Below are positions 10,928-22,860 of a stretch of 51,153 bases of DNA, in pieces (position 1 is the first letter of the stretch; every line of letters starts with the position of its first letter). The stretch comes from Zopfochytrium polystomum (Eukaryota > Chytridiomycota > Chytridiomycetes > Chytridiales > Chytridiaceae). Below the pieces are notes generated by a model that saw only the letters and a list, made by a program, of their open reading frames with translations, was not told where the DNA came from and made no database searches. A program made the position numbers and the translations under genes. Location: positions 1-51,153 of the forward strand of contig JAIVFJ010000388.1 in the NCBI GenBank assembly GCA_025765615.1. The letters are read 5' to 3'.

Positions 10928-13504
10928 TCATCCATAGATGCGAGACTTTTTCTTGCCGGCACCGAGTTTCACCAGCGTCTCCATCACTTGTTCGAACGTG
11001 AGGCCGATTGGCGACCACGCGTAAGACACATCCAGTAGATTCGTCGTCTTCAAAGGCTCGCAGTGCGGCAAAATTCCTCTGGGCGTAGCCTTGTGCCCCT
11101 TCTTTACGGCCTTCACGAGGCACGCCGAAGGTGGGAACGGAGCGCCGTCGCAGAACGCAATGACCTCGGTGTACGCGTGTTCCTCGCATATGAGCCTACC
11201 CTTGCGCAGACAATCCTTTTGGTTGCACCTGTTGTCTAACACAACGCGGTTGCAGTGAAACTCGCAGTGCTTTCGCCCTTTGTTGACACACGTGGCGACG
11301 GTGCACTCGACTGTTGCTTTTGTTTCGATGTCCTCGGTGCCTTTCGGGATGGTGTCCATCAGCTTGCGGACGACGATTCCGCCGTCGGCATGCTCGGATG
11401 CCAGCACAAACAGCGTGCCGTGATTGTTCAGCGTCACGCACCGCTTGATCTGGCGGACCAGCCAGATCTCGCGCATGATGACCTCTCCCCACGTCACGCT
11501 GTCGCGGATGCCAAACAGCTTAGTGTCCTTGTTTTGGACACCGATTACTTTCTCGACTTTTTCCGCGTCGTCACCACTGTAGAATTCCCGTTTATAGTAG
11601 TAGGCCGGATGGGAGTCCGGCAGCTCGTACGTGCAGTCGACGAGGTTGTCAAACATTTCGTGCGCTGTCTGTCCGAGGCCGAACGCGGCGAGAAAGTCGG
11701 TGCGGAAGCGCGAGACGGTGTTGGTCCAGTTATGAACGAATCCGTTTCTCTTGATCGCCGAAAGGCTCACTTCCAGGTGGTACAGGGACTTAAGCGCGCC
11801 GTTGTTGCAGTTGATGAGTTTGAAGCTTTCGACCGTCTTCACCAGCTTACTCAGTTTGTCCACATCCTCGAGCGATTTTTTTTGCATTTCGGCAAGTTTA
11901 CTTAGAGTATCTTTGTCCAGCTCCACGTACGAGTGGCACTGCATAATCATTCCGACTCCGCCCATGTACGCTTCGGGACGAACGGGACACATTGGGCGGC
12001 CGAGGTCTTCGGCGTCTGCAATGCGGCGAACGAGCTTGTTTCCCTTGTAGTCCTGTTTGAGAAGCTTGTTGCCATTCTCAAAGGCTTCCGGGTTTTCCTC
12101 GACTCCAAGCATCGAGTAGTCGCCCTCCTCGGCAGCTACCATTGCTGCGCGCGCAACAAGCTCCTCGGCTTTGACGTCATAGACTGCAGGCAGCTTGAAA
12201 AGCGACGGAACCATTCCGCGCACGGCATAAACGACGTCCTGCAGGAATTCGCTGTGACGATTCAGGCTCCGGTCGAGAGCCCGACGAAGGGTGTACTTCT
12301 CAGCTTTGTTTTTCTCGGGCTGGCTGACAGTGCCTTCCTTCACGTGATAGTACGAAATGTAGTGCGACAGGTCGAGCTCCTGCAGGGTCCAGCGACGTTT
12401 ATTCCAGGCTGATTTCTCAACGTCCTTAACCTCAACCTCGTCGTGAAGGAGAACCAGGGTCAGGTCCGCAATGTGATACACGATGGACATGGAGTATGTT
12501 GCATCCCGGATGGCGAGTTTGTTATTCTGGTCGACGCTAATAAGGTCGAGCCAGACAAGTATCCTGTCGTACTTGATGCGTCCCGATCTGAAAAGCGCCG
12601 TGACCCCGGCAAAGCTTTCCTGGATTCGATCGCGCACCCAGCCCTTGGTGTTCTTGATATCTTCGCCGAATTTGGGCATTTCTGGGTGAGGATGTTTTGC
12701 GCTTGCGTCGGCTCGACGTTCAATGGCCTCTTCTGGCCACCTGAGCATAACGATGTGTCACACAAGAGCGATTAAAAAAATAACGGATCTTACAAGTGAG
12801 AAATAGCGACGAGTATGTGCTGCCCGTGATCGCGAAATCCGTTGTACACGCGAACTTGGACAAATTGCCCCGTTCCGAGGTTGTAGCACGTGATTGTTTG
12901 CTCGTAATGCATAGCGATGCGCCAGTCCGTCTGGGCCCTGAACTGCCCGCCATCTGGACTGTGCACACCGCACATATCCGGGAGGGTGGGAGAGAAAGGG
13001 TTCTCCTCGCATTTGCACTGAAGTGTTTTTTTAGCATCCTCACGCGCCCGCGAGAATAGAGGGGCGGTGGGACGCTCGACACTCTCCTCCCAATCGACTT
13101 CTGGAGAATCCAGCTCCGGCTTTAAAATGGTCGGAGTGTTTAAGTCGAGGTCTTCCTTCTTCGGGGTGGATCGCGTCGAGACGGTGCTTGACTGCGAGGA
13201 CTCGCTCGTCGCATCGTCGAGCGGTGGAGGAGCGTGAGCAGCCACATTCGCTTCCACAGACGCTGGGGACATGGGCTCCGCCTCGGGTGGAGGGGACGCG
13301 TACGGTGACTTTAGTGTGTCGACTTTTGCCTGAGTGTGGGGGAAATCGTTCCGTCAGTGTCTGCTCAGTGAGGCGAAGGTGAGAGAGGCGAACAAGGAAT
13401 GCGATTAGGCAGAAGTGTGTGTGTGTGTGTGTGTGACTCACCGAAGTACGGCTGGCTGGAGAAGAGCTTCGAGAAGAAAACACCTTCAACTTATTCACCA
13501 TCAT
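10928..13504 (-). CDS. HET-like protein with a C-terminal tandem CCCH module
   Basis: Exons 13504-13442, 13329-12794 and 12740-10928 join in phase to 803 residues ending in TGA. HET-type motifs are visible: AISHLW (~197-202, formed across intron 2), VWLDLISVDQNN (~262-273), YHIADLTLVLL, and RRWTLQE (~315-321). In filamentous fungi such domains trigger death after non-self recognition; here the function is inferred. The first 150 residues are Ser/Pro-rich. Near the C-terminus two modules share exact spacing C-x4-C-x7-C-x2-H: CTVATCVNKGRKHCEFH (679-695) and CNQKDCLRKGRLICEEH (705-721). These look metal-binding. Intron 1 (13441-13330) carries a GT microsatellite; intron 2 (12793-12741) is 53 bp. 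The start at 13504 is the first ATG of a pair; the frame is open further upstream. Confidence 0.75.
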
Positions 13505-13983
13505 TGCCTGCAGGTGTTGCTGATCCAACCTGTTTTCCACAAGAGAGTTGAGAGCGGCAACCAGCAACAAGTCATTGAGGACAACCGCTCTCACCCCACA
13601 TCCCTCGCAATGATGGTCCTCTCCTGCCAGCCAGTGACAGCCGCATCTGACCGCAAGAGCCCCTATCTTTTGGCCAGCCAGTCTGTCGACCGCGCCGTGA
13701 ATGCCCTTGCGCCCCCCTTGCAAACATGCGGGCCCCCGGCCGGGAACGCGACGCCACCTCGCGTCACCAGGCCGTCTGTCTCTCCCCTCTCTCTCTCTCC
13801 CTCTCAATCAGGGCGTACCTTCTGATTTTCCTCTTTGTGAAATTTGTCTGGCCGTTCCCTTCCACTTTTCGTTTCCAACCACCACTTTTATGCGGGGACG
13901 GCTCACATGCGCACCCAAAAATGGAAGAAAATTCAATCCCTTTCGACTCTGCGCCCCACAAAACGATGGTTACAGGGGCGAGG

Positions 13984-14017
<34 letters not shown>

Positions 14018-14746
14018 GACAAACGCTTCAATGTTTCCCACACATGCCACCAAACCGAAAGGACGCCGAACCACCACCAAGAGTGACGCACAACGGTGTT
14101 GCCCCGCCCCGCAAGCTTGAAGCAGTCAAGACAGTCGGAGGCCGCTATCTCGGCCATCGTCTTGCAGGCTTTTTTTTTTCAGGACGCCAAGGTGGGAAAG
14201 CTTGCGCAGATTGATTTGCGGACCTTCGCCGTTATTTTCGGGGGTGGGGGCCTATTCGAAAATAGGTGCATCGCAGCTGAAACTGGACAAGTCCGCAATA
14301 CTTGGGGCACGTACTAGCGATGTGGCGTTATCGGAAGAGATTTCGCTCACCTTATCCTGTTTTGTTGTGCGAAGGCACTGTGAGTGCCCAAAATGCATAT
14401 TTATATTTTAATTTTTTAATTTTTTAATTTTTTAATTTTTTTTTTTTTTGTTTGGGATGGCCAAATGTGCACCCCCAACTCACCTCACACAAACCCCGCG
14501 ATCTGCGTCTTTAATGCTATTTATCATTCAAACGCTCCTCGCCCGCCCACGCCTCGTTGGTTTCAACACGACAGCGGCCCAAAACCTGGGGAAACTGCCC
14601 CTTGTGCATCCTGGTCACCTCCAAGACGAAGAAGAAGAAAAATCGGGAGCAAATAAAAGATGGAAGGGAAGAAAAAAAAACATCACCGCATCGCAATCAC
14701 CGAACCTCAAAGTCCCCTCCCCCTCCCGCTTCGCTTCCCAGCACGT
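13505..14746. other. Intergenic region with simple repeats
   Basis: Between the 5' end of the HET-like gene and the 3' end of GMP synthase. It contains GA repeats (about 13981-14018) and a run of AATTTTTT units ending in poly(T) (about 14405-14451). Open frames here are repeat-driven. It should contain the HET-like promoter and the GMP synthase 3' end; I see no further gene. Confidence 0.5.
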
Positions 14747-17061
14747 TCACTCCCACTCAATCGTCGCCGGCGGCTTGGAGCTGACGTCGTAGACGACCCG
14801 GTTGACGCCCTTGACCTCGTTGATGATGCGGCTGCTGATCTTCTTCAGCACGTCGTAGGGGAACTCGAACCAGTCGGCTGTCATAAAGTCGGTGGTCTCG
14901 ACCGCGCGCAGCGCAATGACTTGCTCGTAGGTGCGGTGGTCGCCCATGACGCCGACGGCTTTGACGGGGAGGAGCGCCGCGTAGGCTGGGAGAGTGTTGG
15001 TGTGGCGGTAGCGGGAACGGGAAGGAGCAAAGCTTCGTATTAATTAAATGTTTACACAGAACAAGAGAAGCCGATCAAGGCGCCTTTCAAATTTTCCCCA
15101 TCTGCATTTTTACCTTGCGAGATTTTCCGGTACAATCCGGCCTTTTTGATTTCTTCGATGTAGATGTAGTCGGCCTTTCGTGCAATCTCAACCTGTTCCG
15201 GGGTGACTTCGCCGAGGACGCGGATGGCGATACCTGGTCCTGGGAACGGGTGGCGCCAGATCAGGTCGTCGTCGATGGCGAGGAGGGTGCCAAGCGCGCG
15301 AACTTCATCTGTTTTTTATGGGTGCAAGTGAATAGGCCATTTTTGAGTATTCGTCACAACGCGAAGCATTGTGCAACACGGGTTCCAACCTTTGAAAAGC
15401 TCGCGGAGGGGTTCGATCAGCTTCAGTTTCATGTCCTCAAGGAGACCGCCGACATTCTGGATTGGAGCAAGCAATGTTCGCCTTAGCGGTTGCTCTAGCT
15501 TTACTAAACAACCTCCGCGTCGACCAACTTACGTGATGTGTCTTGATGGTCGCCGACGGGCCCTTGAACGACACGCTCTCAATGACGTCGGGGTACAACG
15601 TCCCTTGCAACAAAAACTCAATCTTCTCTCCGCCAAGCCGCTCCTCAATCTTCCTCGCCTCAGCCTCAAACACCTCGATGAACGTGTTCCCAATGATCTT
15701 CCTCTTGCGCTCGGGGTCCGTCACGCCCTTGAGCTTGCCGAGGAACAGGTCGCCCGCGTCTGCGACGGTCAGGTTGATCTGCAGCCGGTCGCGGAGGAGC
15801 GCCGAGCTGTCGCGGCACTCGTTGTGCCGCATCACGCCGTTGTCGACCATGATCGCGTGGAAGCGGTCGCCGATCGCCAGCGAGATCAGCTTGGCGGCCA
15901 CCGTCGAGTCGACGCCGCCGCTGACGGCGCCGATCACGTGTGCGGTCGGCCCGACGATGGTGCGGATGCGATCGATTTCCGTGTCGATGAACGAGTTCTA
16001 GGGAGGGGGGATGGTTTTCGGTTGAGTTCAGAATGATGTGACGTTTCCGACACGGCTTCCACGCTAGACGCCTCCAAGATCGGAAAACCCGAAGCAAAGG
16101 AAAAGAAAGTCCAAAAGAATCCTACGAACGCACCATGGACCACGCGCCGGGCGTCACACCGCAGATACCGACAACAAAGTTCCTCAGCAGCACCTTGCCC
16201 TCGGGGGTATGGGTGACTTCAGGGTGGAACTGGATGCCAAAGATGGGGACTTCGCCGAGGCCGCCGGCGTCTCGCTCGATGGCGGCGAAGGGGGCGTTGG
16301 CGGTTTTCGCGACGACGGTGAAGCCGGGGGGAATGGCGGAGAGCGAGTCGCCGTGGGACATCCAGACGGTCGGGTGGGAGAGGGAGGCGAACAGGCGCGA
16401 GGTCGGGTGGACAATGTCGATTTCGGATTTGCCGTACTCGCGGTGCGGGTGCGGTGCGACGGCGCCGCCGAGGGTGTGGGCGATTTCCTGCGCGGAAAGG
16501 AGGGTTAGGGTGCTCAACAAAACGGAAACGGATGTCAACGAACCTGAAGTCCGTAGCAAACGCCCAGCACGGGAACGCCGAGCTTCCAGACTTCCGGGTC
16601 CACATGAGGCGCGCCTTCCTCATACACAGAGTACGGTCCACCGGAGAGGATGACACCTTATTTTGTCATTTTTGTTGTCCGCCAAAAGCAGTTTTCAGCG
16701 TTCATGTTCAGTCTACGAAAAATCGAGCGCGAATCACCTTTCGGCTTGAACTTGAGGTCTCGCTTGATGTCGATGTTGCACGCAAGGAGCTCGCAATAGA
16801 CTCCGAGCTCGCGGATGCGGCGCGCAATCAGGTGAGAGAACTGGGAGCCAAAGTCCAGGATGAGGATGGTCTCTGCGTTTCGGGTGCGTCCGAGGCGAAT
16901 GGGTTTGTGGCTTTAGCGCTGAAACCTCCCCGTCACTTTCACACGCTCTCTCTCTCCGTATCGAAGCAGGCGTTCAACATATGCCAGTAGTTACCGTATA
17001 GCTGCGACACGTCCGTGGCGGCGCTGGCCGCTGCGTCGCCGTTCGTTGAGTGTGGTGCCAT
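14747..17061 (-). CDS. GUA1: GMP synthase (glutamine-hydrolysing)
   Basis: Converts XMP, ATP and glutamine to GMP, the last step of guanine nucleotide synthesis in the cytosol. Eight exons join without frame conflict: 17061-16995, 16872-16738, 16656-16544, 16487-16134, 15997-15533, 15456-15390, 15308-15114, 14985-14747. They give 544 residues, close to yeast Gua1 (525). The glutaminase half shows [14 protein letters not shown], the nucleophile in GVCYGLQ and the His/Glu pair in QFHPEVTHT. The ATP pyrophosphatase half shows the P-loop SGGVDST. The dimerisation half shows RHPFPGPGI and the C-terminal [11 protein letters not shown] that contacts XMP. All key residues are intact. Introns are 56-136 bp. 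It starts about 100 bp downstream of the broken acetyltransferase copy, on the same strand. Confidence 0.96.
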
Positions 17062-17162
17062 CTGTCGAACTGACAAGCTCGCTCTTTCTTTCTCTTTTTT
17101 TTTCGACCCCTCTCTCTGATCGATCGTCTGTCATTAATATTCATTCACTCTGACAAGTGCAC

Positions 17163-17858
17163 TCAGGAAAAGATGAATCTAGCGTGAATCGAGACCCTGA
17201 CCTTGACAAACACCAGGTCGTCCCGCTTCGGGACGCCAAACTTCTCCTGCCCGTACATGAACGGCACCGTCTCGCCCGTCTGAAAGTACCCGCGCCGCTC
17301 GTAGAACGCGAGCAGCTGGTGCCGCATGTCCAGCACCGTCATCACGGCCTTTGCCGCGCCGAAACGAACGACCGCGTACGCCTCGGCCGCAGCGAGCAGC
17401 TTGGAGCCGCCCTGCGCCGTCTGCCGCACCGTCACCATGCCGAAGTACGCTGTCGCGGGCGGACGATGCTCGACGAGAACGCACGCGACCAGCGGCTCGC
17501 CATCGGCGGGGTCCGCGATGCTGCTCCTGTTGCTGGTGCTGTTCGTGCTGTTGTCGCCTCCAGAGCCCGTCTTCCAGACGGAGTCCGGCAGCACGAGGAG
17601 ACAGGCGGTGTCGGGGTGGGCGAGGATGTCTTGGCGAAACATGCCCTCGTCGATGCGCTGGCCGTCGAGGTAGTCCGACTAGGTGGTCCAGCCAACGTGG
17701 CCCGAGTCGCCGTGGTATGCCGAGTTGACCAACTCCACGACAGCGGCGGCGTCAGAGTCTCGGGCGAGGAGGAAGGGGGGTGGTGGTGGTGTTGGCGGCG
17801 ACGAAGGGAGATCGGCGGCAGGTGCTGCGGCAGCTGGTGGTGGTGGTTGAGCGTCCAT
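17163..17858 (-). pseudogene. GNAT acetyltransferase, broken tandem copy
   Basis: A close paralogue of the gene at 18037-18777, which lies just upstream on the same strand. The frame would give about 231 residues but has a TAG at 17679-17681 exactly where the intact copy has GAG (context GWTT-stop-SDYLDGQR). The acetyl-CoA loop reads TAQGGSKLL against TAQGGGLGSKLL in the intact copy, a 9-bp in-frame deletion near 17405 that removes part of the Q/R-x-x-G-x-G/A signature. The rest, including MTVLDMRHQLLAFYERRGY and the PKRDDL tail, is still well conserved, so decay is recent or the TAG is an assembly error. An ATG downstream of the TAG would still lack an intact cofactor loop. Confidence 0.8.
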
Positions 17859-17901
17859 CGTTGGTGGGTGGACTGAAGCAGATGCGTGCGAAGCAAGCAG
17901 T

Positions 17902-17902
<1 letters not shown>

Positions 17903-17937
<35 letters not shown>
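17903..17937. repeat. T35 homopolymer between the two acetyltransferase copies
   Basis: Thirty-five T on the plus strand, which is poly(A) in the sense of both flanking genes. It lies about 100 bp after the stop of the upstream copy and 45 bp before the start of the downstream copy. Confidence 0.85.
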
Positions 17938-17938
<1 letters not shown>

Positions 17939-18036
17939 AAAGAGGTCGAAAACTCCCAGCAAACCAACCAATCAACATGCACCACACGACAACCAATTCA
18001 ACCCTTTCGACCCGTACGCACTTTGCAACTCTTCCC

Positions 18037-18777
18037 TTATAAGACTGGTGCCACCAGCGACTTCTCGACCTTGACAAACTCGAGGTCGTCGCGCTTCGGG
18101 ATGCCGAACCTCGGCTCCCCGTACATGAACGGCACCCGCTCGCCCGTCTGCAGGAACCCGCGCCGCGCGTAGAACGCGAGCAGCTCGTGCCGCATATGCA
18201 GCACCGTCATCACGGCCTTTTCCGCGCCGAACTTCGCGACCGCGTACGCCTCGGCCGCCGCGAGGAGCTTCGACCCGAGCCCGCCGCCCTGCGCCGTCGG
18301 ACGCACCGTCACCATGCCGATGTACGCCGACGACGGCGAGACCCGCTCGACGAGAATGCACCCGACCAGCCGCTCGCCGTCGCCGCTGCTTGTGCTGTTA
18401 GTGCCGCTGCTGGTAGAAGCGCTTTCGCCAGACGGCGCTACCCACGCCGACTCTGGCAGCACGAGCAGGCACTTTGTGTCCGGGCTGTCCATGACGTCCT
18501 GGTGGAAAATGTCCTCGTCCATTCGCTGGCCGTCGAGGTAGTCCGACTCGGTGGTCCATCCGGCGCGGCCCGAGTCGCCGCGGTACGCCGAGTTGACCAG
18601 CTCCACGACGGCCGCGGCGTCAGAGTCCCGAGCGAGGCGGAAGGGGGCTGGCACTGGTACTTGGATTGGGTCTGGGACTGGAACTGGCGGCGGAGGCGGC
18701 TGCTCGTGCGGCGGCGTTGGAGCTCGCTCGGTCGGCTCTTCACGGACACTGGGAACGTTTGAGGCGTCGGATGCCAT
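18037..18777 (-). CDS. GNAT-family N-acetyltransferase
   Basis: An intronless frame of 246 residues, ATG to TAA. The first 45 residues are Pro-rich. The GNAT fold starts at FRLARDSDAAAVVELVNSAY, and the acetyl-CoA loop is in MVTVRPTAQGGGLGSKLL. The LLAFYARRGF element and a PKRDDLEF tail are typical of fungal members of the family. The family transfers an acetyl group from acetyl-CoA to amines; the substrate here is unknown. On the minus strand upstream there is an untranslated-exon-like piece (about 19097-19161) between a TTACAG acceptor and a GTGAGC donor, and another CAG acceptor lies close to the ATG. The gene may therefore have spliced 5' untranslated exons. The copia element is inserted about 440 bp upstream of the start. 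Confidence 0.85.
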   Translation of the reverse strand: MASDASNVPSVREEPTERAPTPPHEQPPPPPVPVPDPIQVPVPAPFRLARDSDAAAVVELVNSAYRGDSGRAGWTTESDYLDGQRMDEDIFHQDVMDSPDTKCLLVLPESAWVAPSGESASTSSGTNSTSSGDGERLVGCILVERVSPSSAYIGMVTVRPTAQGGGLGSKLLAAAEAYAVAKFGAEKAVMTVLHMRHELLAFYARRGFLQTGERVPFMYGEPRFGIPKRDDLEFVKVEKSLVAPVL

Positions 18778-19213
18778 TCCAACTTTTTTGGGCGAGCATG
18801 TTTAGACTGAGAGAGAGTGATAGAGAGAGAGAGGCGCTTGTCGCTGGCGAATCCGCTGCCGCACGGTGGCATCGGCCTCGCGGATGTCGCCGCGACACTG
18901 ACCGATCGCGCCTGTCCACCACCACAATGCCCTTTGCGGCGACGGCGACCAAAGGCCGTTGTCGTCGCAATCGAATCCACCAAGAGAGAGAGCGAGATAG
19001 AGAGCGAGGCAGGGATAGAGCGAGGCACAGATAGAGAGACAAGATGGGAGCCTGCGATCACCGCTCCTCCTTCATTCACGGAGAACGACCGCTCACCTTT
19101 GGCTTGGAAATAGGAAAGTTAATGGAAAGTTTTCTTTTGGCAGAGTCTTGGGACTCGCCCGCATCTGTAACAATAATCCAGCAAAAAATGATGCGTTAAA
19201 AAAAGGGAACAGC
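18778..19213. other. Upstream region of the acetyltransferase, next to the retrotransposon
   Basis: Contains GA-rich repeats and the exon-like 65-bp piece noted for the acetyltransferase. On the plus strand, an ATG at about 19043 opens a ~40-codon frame that reaches a GTAACA donor-like site near 19167, in competition with the minus-strand reading. Neither reading can be confirmed here. Confidence 0.35.
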
Positions 19214-19218
19214 AAACC
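19214..19218 (+). repeat. Target-site duplication AAACC (left)
   Basis: AAACC lies immediately before the left terminal repeat and is repeated right after the right one at 25519-25523. Five bp is the usual duplication length for Ty1/copia integration. Confidence 0.9.
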
Positions 19219-19371
19219 TGTTGGAATATGCCCCCGCGTGTGTGTGTGTGACAATCAAAAAATAAGAAGAAAAAAAAGAAGTTGATCACACACCTGACTT
19301 GTCACACCATCCTGCTCGCGCGACGACCACGACCGCAACCCAATCTCCCTCCACCGACTCAGATTCCAACA
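19219..19371 (+). repeat. Left long terminal repeat (153 bp)
   Basis: Starts TGTTGGAATATGCCCC and ends GACTCAGATTCCAACA. Compared with the right repeat it has about 8 extra bp of GT repeat and an extra block of about 37 bp after the GATCACACAC segment. Confidence 0.9.
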
Positions 19372-19648
19372 CCTTACCAGGGAGACCTCTCCAGAGCGTG
19401 AAGATCCATCAACCCTGCCTGACCAACGATCAAAAGAGCAACTGTCCATCAGGGAATCAAACTGAAGCTGTCCACCACTTCAACAAAGCGATCGCCTTCA
19501 CCAATCAGCTATACAGCCACTGTTTTACGCCCACCAATCACGTGACTCATTTCTCTCGAAAGCGACCTATCACAAATCGAAAATCCAATTGCTTAGTATC
19601 CCAATTCCATTTCGGAACCCCCTTAACAAACCTTTTCCCTGACACAAT

Positions 19649-20941
19649 ATGAGCGTCAAACTAGTCCACCAGGCCCTCAATAACCCCATCTACTTTGACA
19701 CATGGTACGAAGACGTACTTGGCTATCTCGCTGGCAAGGATGCACTTGCTACTATTAGCCTTCGAGCAGCACGACGTGCCAGCGCCGCTGTCGGCGCAGC
19801 CGCCAGAGCTGGAGCTGGTGCTGACACTGCTGCTGCTGCTGGAGCCGGCCCTGCTGCGGCCGGTGCAGGATTCGTCAACTGGACTGCTGCAGCACCCCCC
19901 GACATGGAGCGATCAGATGTCATGCGTATCCTCCCAGCACATGTACCCAATCATCCACAGTATGTCGGCTATTGGACCTTCAGTGACGACAGAACTGTCT
20001 TTCCTGGAACCTATGCGCAAAACAAGCTGGCTATGATGCACATTCGGAATCATGTTGGCGAAAACCTCAAGCAAAAGATCAGTGGCATCTACTTTGTCTT
20101 CGAGGTCCTTGCTGAACTCAAGCGCAAAGTCGGCCGTGTCGACCCTGCACAGGTTATGAACCTTATTGACAAGTTCAAGAAACTCCGCATTGGAGAGAAA
20201 GAAAGAATTGTGGACTTCCAGCAGAAATTTGAGACGCACTATGCATCCCTACAGCGTGCACAGGAACTCACTCCAATCGACATGCGCAACCAGATTGACA
20301 TAACCCTAAGTTTTCGTTCTGCTGTCCATGTACTAAACCAAAGTTTCAAGAACAACAAATGCTGGTTTCCCCAAGTCAACCACTATATGAGCAAGATTGA
20401 TGACGGCACCATCACAGACATGAAGATTATGGAGGCCTGCAATCGCAACCCTGAAGACTTCGTGGAGCCACCTGCCGACCCAGTGAACGAGGCAGCCCTA
20501 CTCAGTGGTCCCCAAGGTCGACGGAAGGATGGCCACTCCTGACAGGCAGACAGGTCAGAGCGGCGTCATGCTCGCTTTGACTCTTGTGAGAAGCAATGCA
20601 GCAACCGTCAGGAGAGGCCTCGTAAGGAACGACCTGACCGAGGTGGTCGCCAGAACCAGGAGCAGTCTGAGCGTCGCCGCAGCCAGAGAGAGAGGAACAG
20701 CAACAACAACCCACCTGCAGCATCGGCAACTGTTTACCAACAGCAACGAGATGCTTCAGTAGTTGACAGTGTTGTCGTCTGTCACCAGTGTGGCCTCAAG
20801 AACCACTATGCCAGAGACTGCCTTGCAAAGAAAGCAGATGCCCCAGTCGCCCTTGTTGCAGCTCTGGACGCCTCACAGTCTCTCAGCCAGTATGAGACTG
20901 AGTCTGACTACAGTGATTCAGGGGAGTCAAATTTTCAGTAG
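19649..20941 (+). CDS. copia gag with CCHC zinc knuckle, interrupted
   Basis: A capsid-like frame from ATG 19649 runs 297 residues to TGA at 20540-20542. The same frame then continues, open, through an Arg/Gln-rich stretch and a nucleocapsid knuckle CHQCGLKNHYARDC to TAG at 20939-20941. The continuous coding beyond the TGA suggests an in-frame nonsense change (such as CGA to TGA) and not a designed stop. An Ala-rich tract lies near residue 50. Confidence 0.85.
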
Positions 20942-20989
20942 GCCCGAGGCCTTCACCTCGGGCGCACCAAAAGAGAACCTCTAACTTCC

Positions 20990-22438
20990 GCTCTGCACCT
21001 CATGTTCCGAAATCTGTTGCCCTCCTCTCATCGCACTCAGCTGTCTTCAGAGAGTCCCCAATCGTTGTTGACACTGGCTGCCCAAGGACCATTCTCAAAG
21101 ACCTCCACCTGTTCACCTCATATGGAGAGAAAGACTCTACCGTCGGCACCATAGATGAGGAGTCCCCACCACTCAAGACGAAAGGATCTGGCTCAGCAAG
21201 GATTCCTCTACCAAACGGTGTCGAAATTGTCATCAAGAAAGCATTCTATGCGCCAACTGCACTATACAGTCTCATTGCCACCAATGACATTGAGAGAGAC
21301 GGGAAGTTCTTTGTCTCTATGGATAAGGATAAACCTGGCACCATATTCAACAAAAGCAATAGAACTCCTGTTGGTCGTTGCACCAAACGTCTTGGGCTCC
21401 ACTTCCTCGTCACCAAGAATTCAAGACTACACTGCCTCAGCCATGCCTCTGCTGCCATCATCGCCCTTGCCCACTGCGAACACTACCCAAGCCCAGACGG
21501 GCCACCACCTGTTGTGAGCAAGGCCGAAAGTCTCCAGATTGCAGAGGTTGAAAGACTTCATCGCGCCCTGGGACACGTCAGCTTCCAGCGCCTTGGCTAC
21601 ATGCTCCACCACCGGACGACAGCAGACCTACCACCCATCGATGCTTCATACCCCACAAAGTGCCAAACTTGTGTCGCGGCCAAGATGCGCCAAAAGTCAT
21701 TCCCAGAGCGTGATGAGGAACAACTCCCATTTGCCCACACCCTCAACGTTGATGTCAACTCCATCCCCATTACTTCCTTTACTATGCAATCACTGTCGTT
21801 TGCAAGAGCAGTCGTTTCTCTTGGGACATTCCTATTGCTCACAAGAGCGATGCATTACCGTTTCTAATTTGCCTGATTCTCTTCCGTGAGAAAACGGAGG
21901 GACGCAAAGTACAGGTCATCCGATTGGATCGTGGCAAGGAGAGCTTCAATTGAACCTTCAAGTCCTTCTGCGACTCCCATGGAATTCAACTCAAGGCCTC
22001 TCCTTCACGCACAGCCCAGATGAACTCTGTCGCAGAACGCCACATCCAAACTGTCACAGACATGACCCAGTCACTTCTACTTGGCGCACCTAACACTCCA
22101 CTCACATTTTGGAGTTACGCTTACCGTCAAGCTTCGCAAATCAAGAACTGTCTACCAAACATCCAGCGTGGTATCCTCTCTCTGTTCGAAAGCTGCCACC
22201 ACATCCCACCAATGGTTGGCCACTTTCGCACCTTTGGTTCCAAGTGTTTCTACCGTGTTAGCCCCAAGCTTCGCAAGAAACTCGATCCCAAGGGCCGTCC
22301 TGCCGTTTACCTTGGCAGTCCCTCACGCTCCATTGCTGTCCTGTGGGAGCTCCAAGAGCAGCGGATCATCCACCAGTGTTATCGTGACATTGAGTTTTTG
22401 AAGATGAATTCCCCCAGTTCTTGGGAGTTCACGCTGTG
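20990..22438 (+). CDS. copia protease and integrase, interrupted
   Basis: The protease active site IVVDTGCPRTI is near 21062. A pre-integrase zinc module follows, with the histidines in ERLHRALGH and the cysteines in KCQTCVAAK. The integrase core has Asp in LNVDVNS, then after a frame change near 21778 the second Asp in RLDRGKES, a TGA at 21951, and the Glu in MNSVAERHIQTV. The catalytic triad is therefore recognisable but spread over different frames. The capsid-side flank (PKSVALLSSHSAVFRES) has no ATG, as expected for a polyprotein segment. Confidence 0.85.
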
Positions 22439-22860
22439 AGGGGGGGATTTGGGGACATCAGCGTTAATCTCCCTTCACTTTCAGACTTGGATGACCCTGC
22501 ATATGAGAAAGCAGTTCAATCAATTGTAGATGCAGAACAGCACCTTCACCAGCTACTTCAGCAGAAAACCCAGCAGAAACATCAGCGCCAGAGTAAGGGG
22601 GAGCACAGCAGCACACCAGCGCCAGCACCAAAGAAGCGAGGTCGCCCACGCAAGCCATCATCACCAGCGAGGCTACCATCAGTGAGCATCTCAGCAGAGC
22701 CTCCACCACCAACAGCTGTGCCTGCACCAGATGTCAAGCAGGAGCCACCCCCCAAACAGAAGCGCAGCACAACAAAGAAACCAGCAGCAGTTGCTGGCAG
22801 GAGCCACCCCCTAAGAGGAAGCCAGGCCGACTGAGGAAACACCCAATTCCACCTGACCCG

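Noticed and set aside
13040..13807. 255-codon minus-strand frame over the 5' end of the HET-like gene
   Set aside because: Only its first-exon portion (13504-13442) is used; the remainder runs through a GT-repeat intron and is out of frame with the HET-like domain.
18438..19079. Alternative minus-strand frame overlapping the intact acetyltransferase
   Set aside because: It can be joined to an upstream exon-like piece, but it runs out of frame through the conserved GNAT domain. More likely those pieces are untranslated exons.
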